Of a stretch of DNA of 22,795 nt, positions 16,354 through 22,795 are shown piece by piece. The notes under the pieces are model-generated. The model was not told the DNA's origin, did no database searches, and was given only the letters and a program-made list of their open reading frames with translations. The stretch covers positions 1 through 22,795 of the IMG/VR virus record IMGVR_UViG_3300007735_000498. One strand, given 5' to 3'. Made by a program: the position numbers and the translations under genes. The DNA is from a virus. The stretch's first letter is position 1; the number at the start of each line of letters is the position of its first letter.

Positions 16354-19300
16354 TTAGGAAAATTTCTTTTTATCGTTAAAATTTCTATCTGAACCTGAGT
16401 TTTCACTACTGTAGATATTAATTAATCTTCTTTTTTGAGAGTTTGTACCGGAATCCGTTTGGAAATTTAGTGTTCTGGTTTTACCCTTAATTGATTTATT
16501 ATCTCTTTGTGGATTATAATTTGAGTACGTTTGATATTCCGTCGATTGGAAAAACCCATTTATTACTTCCAATTCTTTTGTTTTTTCGGTATTAAAAATA
16601 CCAGCAATGTTATTTAATTCTGTCGTAAGGACATCTGAAAATGCTGAGTTATCAATTCCGTTTAGTAACGCCTCTTTAAATGTATTTCTTTTTCCACTAT
16701 CAATAATATCATTTGCAAAAAATGAATACATATAATTTAAAAATGTCCCAGGTTGTAATTCAGAATCATCAACAAAAGGTACAAAGTCACTCGGGGTGTC
16801 GCCAGTAACTCCCTGTTGTAATTTAGTTTGACCTTCTTTAGGATATACTTGTATTTCACCTAATTTAGTCACATATTCATTTAAATCATTGGATATAACT
16901 TGGTAATCCTGAACCATTTCAGAAATTTCAGTAGTTCCTGATAAATCATATATTTTAGGTTCTCCATTACTTAATATTTTACCATCAGTACTCGTAAGTA
17001 CTAAATCAAGTTTTCTAAAAATTTGAATGTATTCGGCTTGGGTATTTGCGAATGTGTCCATACTTGAATACAAACTATTAAATCCGTTTGACGCTTTATC
17101 CCTTACTAATTTTTTAAAATTATTACTGAACTTTACTCTTTCTAATGCAGGCATTTGTGCTTGTTCTAAAGCATTATTTAAATCATCAGTACCTAATGTA
17201 ATTTTACTAATAAGTAGTGTTTTAATTGTTGCAATTGCCAATGTTCCGGATGTTTTACCAAAAATTTTAGTGTCATATGCGGTACCATATTGATTAAGTT
17301 CTCCTGTATAGAATCTTCTTTTATTTGAGAATGCGTGGTAAAGTCCGTAACCATATTGGTCTATTGTTGATGATACAAACTTGGTTGTTTGGTCAAAATA
17401 ATTTTTTGTTTGGTCAACCATATTATCAAAAAAGTTAGTATAACTAATTGTACCTGTTTGAGCAGTTCCTGTAAATGGTGTACTTGTTAAAATTTGTCCA
17501 ATAGTATCACCTCCCTCATTCTGTGATAAATTACCAACATCATTAATATTCGCTAATGGTTCTCCATTAAATATTGAATTAACTAACTCGTTGTCAAGAG
17601 CAGTTGTATCTTCAGTAACGTCAGCCCTATCATCATACATTTCAGTGTTAGCATAATAGTTAAATGAAAGAGCATTTTGTAATTTTTCAACAGGTTCTTT
17701 CAAACCGTGACCTCCAATCATTTTAAAGTTAATAGATACTGATGCAATCATTGGTTGTACCCCAATACCTTCAGGATTGATATCTAAATTTTCATATGTA
17801 AAACTAACACTATCAGGTATTATTTTTGTATTATAAAAGTCACCAACTCTTAAAATTAATACAGGTGGTGTTCCGAAATTTGTATTAAACGCATCATTAT
17901 AAACTAATTCGCCACCCTTCCTAGTCGGCATTGTTTTACCAGGTCTAACACACTGATTTAAAAACGTAATTCTTGAATTTAATCCTTCGGGTGTAATTGA
18001 GTGAAACGCCGGATTAAAATATTTTATTTTTTGTTTTATTGAGTCGTATAAAAATGGACTATCAGTTTTTAACATTTCAAAGTAATCGGATTCAACCAAT
18101 AATTCTCTTAATATTTTTTTACTTATGTTTTTTGTTTTATCAATAATATCTGTTGTAGGTTGTGTTGGTAATCCGTTACTAATATTTGAATTTGGTCTAT
18201 TCTGATTATTTTGATTTTCCCCTTCAGGTTGTGGTGGGTTTGGAGTAACCGTAATATTAGTAATTAATGCCGAACTACATGCGTAACTTTTTATTGGGTC
18301 AGTATTATCATATTGATTACTATCACAAGTATATGTTGACTGAATGTTTGAATCAGGTGAACTTTTTGGATTAACACTACCAAGTATGTCTCCCAAAACC
18401 TCAATTTGTAAATCTCTATTTTCAATAAATTTATCAACCCCTAACGTTTCAAAAAATTGTATAATAGAATCATTAATATCCGAACTACTAACAGGTGATA
18501 ATGATGGTGTTACCTCTAATTTTACTTTTCCCTTTTTTTGTTGCAAAATATCAATTATTTGAGTTCTTATACTTTCTAACTCAATAAAATTATATTCAAC
18601 AATATTTTCTTTAAACCCAATTGATGAGTCGGTATTTAAGGTAGTTAGATTATTTACAACATCATCATAAACATCGTCATATAATTTTTTATTATCACCC
18701 TTAGGATTAAAATAAAATGAAATCCCATTCCAACCCGTAACGTCTAAATTTTCTGAATTATCAACTTCTTCAGCGTTATTTAAACCGTCAGAAACACCTT
18801 GTATATCTTCTTCATTAGCATTTGGATTATCTAATATTGATTGATACGCTTCTTGTATTGTACCTAAACTAAGTGAATTAAATTTTTTGGCAAGTTCATA
18901 TATATCATATTTTTTTAATCCCGCAAAAAACGAATTAATAACTTGTTGTGTGGTAAAATTATCTTCCTTATTTAATTCTTTATTAACAATTAAATTCATT
19001 ACCGACGGATAGTCAACAACAATTTTAAAAGTTAAACTACCACCTCTTGATGAGTTCTGATAAGTATAAATTGGCTCAGGTCTTCCTAAAAAATTAGTGG
19101 CATTCCACTGAGCACTTGAGTTATCTGAAAATGTTAAGTCATACGGAGGGAACCACATAATTCTACCTCCATTAGGTCCTTTTTCACAAGCAGGTAATTG
19201 TTCATATTCTGATGAACCCTTCCACGCTAAATTCTCAATTGAAAACATGTACTTTTTAACTTTCCCATCTTTAACACTTGTTCCTCCATTCTTATATGGT

Positions 19301-21000
19301 GTAATGTTTAAATTGTAAGTACTATCTAAAACAGAGTATGAAAATCTTCTAATATTCCCATTTGTCTCAGCACCTGAAGTATTGGCGATTGTACTTTGTA
19401 AATTTGAATATGTAAAATATGGGTTATCTTTAGCAAAAACTCTACCATATTCTTTACCTACTTCTTTACCTTTTTCGTTCACATATCTCTTAACTTTTGA
19501 ACCCTTTGTGATTTCTTTGTATCCATCCCAAAAAACTTTAGATACTTGATTCATTGCGTTACCCACATGTGCTAATCTATCTTTACCCCTATTAGGTGTT
19601 GAGTCAATAATTCTTTGTGTCGCATCAAGTATGGAGCCAGGTCTAAATTCGTAATCAGTTGATAACACTTGGTCAAAAGATGACCTTAGTGTGTTTGAGG
19701 CATTATTTTTACCAAATTTTTCCCCTCCTTCTCCAACTTTTTTAAATGCGTCTCTTGCTCTTCTTTTTTCCACCCATACAAACCCACCATCAAAAACAGG
19801 TCTTTCGTCATATGTTTTTGAAGCCATTCCAAATTGGAAATTTTGATTACCATCAAACAATGTCGCCAATTTATCAGGACCATAAACTGTTGTGGTGGTA
19901 ACAGTACCTTCAGCATTTTTAGGTACATCATCAGCCGGTGACATAATTAATGCTCCCGCCAAATTCTGATTACCAACGTAAAAATTTTCTTTTTTATCGT
20001 AGTTTGGTTTATACTTATTGTAATCCAAATTAGCAAATAATGCCGATTTTTGACCGCTACCTGTATTAGCTAAAAACTTTTGTGAAGGTGAATTACTATT
20101 TGATAAGTTCTTTAATCCTCTTTGTAATAATTGCCCCGCCTTTGTTGACCTTCTTTGTGGACTTTCAAAATAATCCCCTTCTATTGGTGACTGTGGATAA
20201 TAGGTACCTGTAATTCTTTGAGCCAATGAAAATGCTTGGTCTAATAGTCCGTCGGGTACAGTGATTTTCCAATTCTTATCTGTAAGTGGGACTTGTCCTG
20301 TAACAAATAATGAAATGTCAGGTTGATTTAAAATGTTTATTCTTCCTAACGAATTTTTCCTTACTTCTTCAAAAACTCTTTCTTCAAACGAAAACTTTAA
20401 TTGTTCCGCTCCAATTTTTTGGATGTATGAATCATTTTGAGTCGCTTGATTATTTGAGATAAGGTCCAGCATACTGTAAGTTCCCTGAACAAACTCAGGA
20501 TAAACTCCATTAAATTGTAAATCTTTTTGTACAATAACATCGGTAGTAATGTACATATCTTCGTAACCTTCGTTGGGTACGAATCGATTTAATATTTCAG
20601 AATTGTCAATGTAAAATTCATTAACTAAATCTAATTTAGCATCGCTATAATCATATTCTGACTTTGGTGGAAATACAGGAGTTGTCCCGTCAACATTGGT
20701 GACAGTATTAATTACATTTGCTAATGTAACTGTATTAATTAGGTCCGCGCCATCGACGTATTTTCCACCTTCTGAACCATACTTGTTAGGAATTGTTTCG
20801 TATTTTGCCTCAATTATAATACCTGTACTAATATTTTCAGTATCAATAATTGTATCATTAACTGATATCTGTGTCTCATAGTTAATTGGTTCTTGAGCCG
20901 GTGTAAAATTTCCAACCACATTGTATGGTGGCAAATTTTTAACCAACATTTTTTTTCTGAATTCTTCAGAACCTTGTAAACTAAGTTTGTTTTCAGACAT
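16354..21000 (-). CDS. Giant baseplate/tail structural protein, 1548 aa
   Basis: A very long protein encoded between tape measure and LysM genes. Two regions stand out. About residues 588-664 contain FSIENLAW, GGRIMWFPPYDLTFSDNS, FLGRPEPIYTYQNSSRGG and FKIVVDYPSVM, a beta-sandwich-like domain with a look common in baseplate proteins of large myoviruses. About residues 1030-1130 contain FGTPPVLILRVGDFYNTK, IPDSVSFTYE, NPEGIGVQPMIASVSINFK and MIGGHGLKEPVEKLQNALS, a second beta domain reminiscent of tube-initiator or baseplate proteins. Between and around them are Asn/Ser-rich spacers, including a Gln/Asn/Pro run near residue 930. There is no catalytic motif, signal or membrane segment. The leader holds TTTATATA 12 bases before the ATG. 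It is likely a distal-tail or wedge component joining tube, hub and outer baseplate; I cannot name a T4 equivalent. Confidence 0.7.
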   Translation of the reverse strand: MSENKLSLQGSEEFRKKMLVKNLPPYNVVGNFTPAQEPINYETQISVNDTIIDTENISTGIIIEAKYETIPNKYGSEGGKYVDGADLINTVTLANVINTVTNVDGTTPVFPPKSEYDYSDAKLDLVNEFYIDNSEILNRFVPNEGYEDMYITTDVIVQKDLQFNGVYPEFVQGTYSMLDLISNNQATQNDSYIQKIGAEQLKFSFEERVFEEVRKNSLGRINILNQPDISLFVTGQVPLTDKNWKITVPDGLLDQAFSLAQRITGTYYPQSPIEGDYFESPQRRSTKAGQLLQRGLKNLSNSNSPSQKFLANTGSGQKSALFANLDYNKYKPNYDKKENFYVGNQNLAGALIMSPADDVPKNAEGTVTTTTVYGPDKLATLFDGNQNFQFGMASKTYDERPVFDGGFVWVEKRRARDAFKKVGEGGEKFGKNNASNTLRSSFDQVLSTDYEFRPGSILDATQRIIDSTPNRGKDRLAHVGNAMNQVSKVFWDGYKEITKGSKVKRYVNEKGKEVGKEYGRVFAKDNPYFTYSNLQSTIANTSGAETNGNIRRFSYSVLDSTYNLNITPYKNGGTSVKDGKVKKYMFSIENLAWKGSSEYEQLPACEKGPNGGRIMWFPPYDLTFSDNSSAQWNATNFLGRPEPIYTYQNSSRGGSLTFKIVVDYPSVMNLIVNKELNKEDNFTTQQVINSFFAGLKKYDIYELAKKFNSLSLGTIQEAYQSILDNPNANEEDIQGVSDGLNNAEEVDNSENLDVTGWNGISFYFNPKGDNKKLYDDVYDDVVNNLTTLNTDSSIGFKENIVEYNFIELESIRTQIIDILQQKKGKVKLEVTPSLSPVSSSDINDSIIQFFETLGVDKFIENRDLQIEVLGDILGSVNPKSSPDSNIQSTYTCDSNQYDNTDPIKSYACSSALITNITVTPNPPQPEGENQNNQNRPNSNISNGLPTQPTTDIIDKTKNISKKILRELLVESDYFEMLKTDSPFLYDSIKQKIKYFNPAFHSITPEGLNSRITFLNQCVRPGKTMPTRKGGELVYNDAFNTNFGTPPVLILRVGDFYNTKIIPDSVSFTYENLDINPEGIGVQPMIASVSINFKMIGGHGLKEPVEKLQNALSFNYYANTEMYDDRADVTEDTTALDNELVNSIFNGEPLANINDVGNLSQNEGGDTIGQILTSTPFTGTAQTGTISYTNFFDNMVDQTKNYFDQTTKFVSSTIDQYGYGLYHAFSNKRRFYTGELNQYGTAYDTKIFGKTSGTLAIATIKTLLISKITLGTDDLNNALEQAQMPALERVKFSNNFKKLVRDKASNGFNSLYSSMDTFANTQAEYIQIFRKLDLVLTSTDGKILSNGEPKIYDLSGTTEISEMVQDYQVISNDLNEYVTKLGEIQVYPKEGQTKLQQGVTGDTPSDFVPFVDDSELQPGTFLNYMYSFFANDIIDSGKRNTFKEALLNGIDNSAFSDVLTTELNNIAGIFNTEKTKELEVINGFFQSTEYQTYSNYNPQRDNKSIKGKTRTLNFQTDSGTNSQKRRLINIYSSENSGSDRNFNDKKKFS

Positions 21001-21024
21001 TAGAATATTTTATATATAAATAGA

Positions 21025-21042
21025 CCAAAATAGAATTTTTGG
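21025..21042 (-). other. Small inverted repeat in the 47-base gap after the tape-measure gene
   Basis: CCAAAA (21025-21030) and TTTTGG (21037-21042) can pair around a 6-base loop. It lies 6 bases after the tape-measure TAA and is followed on the minus strand by TCTATTTATATATAAAAT. With only two G-C pairs it is a weak stem; it might mark a processing or attenuation site, or be chance in AT-rich DNA. Confidence 0.25.
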
Positions 21043-21047
21043 AACTA

Positions 21048-22795
21048 TTAAACTTTGGAGAATTCTAAAGCTGCTTTGATTTTATTTTGTAAATCAGGAC
21101 TGCTTTTTATTGCGTCTGCAATACGATTACCTAAGGCAGTTGCCTCATTCATACCTAAATTACCCAAATTAGCATTATTATCTAGCATAACTTTAAATGT
21201 TACCTCACCTTCAACCTTACTTTGGTTTGTAATAGTAGTATTAGTATTATTTGTAATAGTATCGTTTACTGATAATTGTTGTGACTTGGACATTAATCCT
21301 GTCCCTCCAATAACTAAATCATTCTCATCAAATTTTGTAATTCCTTGACCGGGTCTCCAAATAAAATCTTTACTTCCAGTTGCAGTGTCAATTGCGTTAG
21401 TAAATTTATCTATACTTTTAATTAAATTTTCATGAGTAATCCCAATTTCGTCTAAAGATTTTCCCAAAATTGGTAATTTGTTACCTATCTCAATTAAAGT
21501 GTCCACCTGAGGTTGTATTACCGATTTAGTAATTACATCACCAATATCACCTCCTAAATCTTTCATACCCCCAATAATTCCTCCAAAATCCCCTTTAGCT
21601 ATTGCGTCAACAATTGAAGTTAAATTTTTTGATGTATCATTTAAAGTTTTAATAAGTTTTTCATTATTTAAATTTACGTTTTTTATAGTCTCTTGAGTTT
21701 TAATATCAACACTGTTTAACGCTTTGTCTAAATATAACTCTCCAACTTGGGACCCAGCAACTGACATAGGAATTGCATTTTTGAATGCGTCAATTTTAGC
21801 AATTATTTGGTCAGCCTTTCCTAGTTGTTCTTTAGCTAAATCAATCATTTTTTGTTCAGGGGAATCTCCTTCCTCACCACTTTGATTTTCCAAAAATTTT
21901 TTAATTTCCCCCTCACTTCCTTTTAATTCATCTAAAGTTTTTTTAATAGTTTGACCACTTTCATCTTTAAATTCAATTTGGTATTTTCCGCTTTTTTTAT
22001 CTAATTTTGACAAATTAGCAATTTGTTCTTGTTGTTCTTTTGTAAAATCTAAACCTGAAAAATTTATTTCAGACAACTTTTTTTTCAATTTAGAACCCTC
22101 AATACCCATGTTAAACATCGTCTTTTCACTATAACCTAAAGCATCTCCTATTGCTTTAATCTCACGTCTAGCGCCAGGCATTATTTGAAAAGATTTTGTT
22201 TTTTCATCAAAATAAGTGTACTTTTCCATCAATTTAGATAATTGATTTTGTAACTCAGGTACATTATTTTGAGCTAAATCCATTAATCTTAGTGGGTCCG
22301 CCAATTGACTTGTTGCCCCTCCTAATCGTTGTAAAGCATTCGCAGTTTCAATCGCGTTTTCAGGACTAAGTAATTTTTCGGCCAAACTAAAAGTTTCACC
22401 CATATCAATTCTAAACATGGCAGCCTTTGCCGCCATTTTAGCTAAACCACTAACTCCACCTTCAAATGTATATTTATTTAACTTATCTAAGTTATTTGTG
22501 ACTAAAGAAGTAACCGCTCTAGCATTAACCCCCATATTTTGAGCAATTTTTTGGGTTTTATACATCTGTTCAGTTATTTGTTCAGCTTCATATCCGGCGT
22601 CCATAAAATTTTCTAATAATGTTGCAGATTGGATTCCCGTTACTTTTTGAGTTGCAACAAGTCCTTCTATTACTTCTTTACTTGCAACTATGTTTTTTCC
22701 AGATTTTGTGGCTAAATCTTGTTGGATGGCCGTCATGTCTTCTAAAGACCCTCCCATTAACAAAACTTCGGGTGACGCTTTAGCAAAATTTTCTT
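21048..22795 (-). CDS. Tail tape-measure protein, C-terminal part (5'-partial)
   Basis: Sets tail length and fills the tail tube before DNA ejection. The frame is open to the right edge, so the N-terminus lies outside; 581 residues are visible, beginning ENFAKASPEVL. The visible part is largely helical with Ala-, Gln- and Lys-rich amphipathic stretches (for example KMAAKAAMFRIDMGETFSLA and NALQRLGGATSQLADPLRL), charged coiled-coil segments, and a Gly-rich hinge (GDFGGIIGGMKDLGGDIGDV). It ends in an Asn/Thr-rich linker (DTITNNTNTTITNQSK) and a terminal domain of EGEVTFKVMLDN plus a helix. This pattern and its place upstream of the baseplate genes fit tape-measure proteins; T4 gp29 is about 590 residues, and this one is longer. 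A TTG at 22763 is in frame but there is no reason to take it as the start. Confidence 0.8.
   Translation of the reverse strand, partial: ENFAKASPEVLLMGGSLEDMTAIQQDLATKSGKNIVASKEVIEGLVATQKVTGIQSATLLENFMDAGYEAEQITEQMYKTQKIAQNMGVNARAVTSLVTNNLDKLNKYTFEGGVSGLAKMAAKAAMFRIDMGETFSLAEKLLSPENAIETANALQRLGGATSQLADPLRLMDLAQNNVPELQNQLSKLMEKYTYFDEKTKSFQIMPGARREIKAIGDALGYSEKTMFNMGIEGSKLKKKLSEINFSGLDFTKEQQEQIANLSKLDKKSGKYQIEFKDESGQTIKKTLDELKGSEGEIKKFLENQSGEEGDSPEQKMIDLAKEQLGKADQIIAKIDAFKNAIPMSVAGSQVGELYLDKALNSVDIKTQETIKNVNLNNEKLIKTLNDTSKNLTSIVDAIAKGDFGGIIGGMKDLGGDIGDVITKSVIQPQVDTLIEIGNKLPILGKSLDEIGITHENLIKSIDKFTNAIDTATGSKDFIWRPGQGITKFDENDLVIGGTGLMSKSQQLSVNDTITNNTNTTITNQSKVEGEVTFKVMLDNNANLGNLGMNEATALGNRIADAIKSSPDLQNKIKAALEFSKV

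Noticed and set aside
19686-19931. 81-aa minus-strand frame inside the 1548-aa gene
   Set aside because: Alternate frame within a long uninterrupted gene; composition is unlike a real protein.
21055-21348. 97-aa forward-strand reading frame with hydrophobic stretches
   Set aside because: Antisense to the tape-measure C-terminus; hydrophobicity follows from the complementary codons. No independent evidence of a gene.
1-22795. Recoding of TAG or TGA as sense codons
   Set aside because: All genes are open in the standard code with TAA stops and expected lengths; recoding is unnecessary to explain this window.
1-22795. tRNA genes, CRISPR arrays, insertion sequences
   Set aside because: Coding density leaves gaps of at most 83 bases, and none contains a cloverleaf, spaced repeats or transposase pattern.

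Overview
The window is a compact, AT-rich stretch of a tailed-phage genome. All fourteen recognisable genes lie on the minus strand, so transcription runs from the right edge to the left edge. Gene content is that of a T4-like myovirus: tape measure, gp53/LysM baseplate protein and a tail hub, followed by a gp32-type ssDNA-binding protein, a UvsX recombinase, a 5'-exonuclease/RNase H, a DnaB/gp41-type helicase and both subunits of class Ia ribonucleotide reductase. Several features suggest a Bacteroidota (flavobacterium-like) host. Most start codons have an A-rich leader, often AATTATG, without a clear Shine-Dalgarno. A promoter in front of the gp32 gene fits the Bacteroidota pattern TTTG-N20-TAnnTTTG with one mismatch. 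The NrdB is of the eukaryote/Bacteroidota-like type. The gp32-like protein ends in a bacterial SSB-style DLPF tip. This host assignment is an inference.

Right half (22795 to about 8897), virion module. The C-terminal part of a tape-measure protein enters from the right edge. It is followed by a 1548-aa baseplate-type protein, a 107-aa LysM/gp53-like wedge protein, a 2071-aa giant hub-like protein, a 74-aa small protein and a 224-aa protein with a Pro/Ala/Glu-rich segment and a coiled coil. The order tape measure, LysM protein, hub matches the usual tail gene order of phages. The two giant proteins are far larger than any T4 baseplate counterpart.

Left half (8889 to 1), replication, recombination and nucleotide module. 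A promoter at 8858-8889 starts a run of genes: gp32-like SSB, a ParB/Srx-fold protein, then (after a terminator-like hairpin with an overlapping promoter candidate) UvsX, a 5'-nuclease, a conserved-looking unknown, replicative helicase, NrdB and NrdA. NrdA is cut by the left edge near its C-terminus. Together these supply dNTPs, unwind and coat DNA, remove primers or flaps, and support recombination-dependent replication.

All 13 stop codons visible in the window are TAA. No tRNA, CRISPR array, insertion sequence or forward-strand gene is supported. No gene-free stretch exceeds 300 bases; the longest gap is the 83 bases at 7147-7229.
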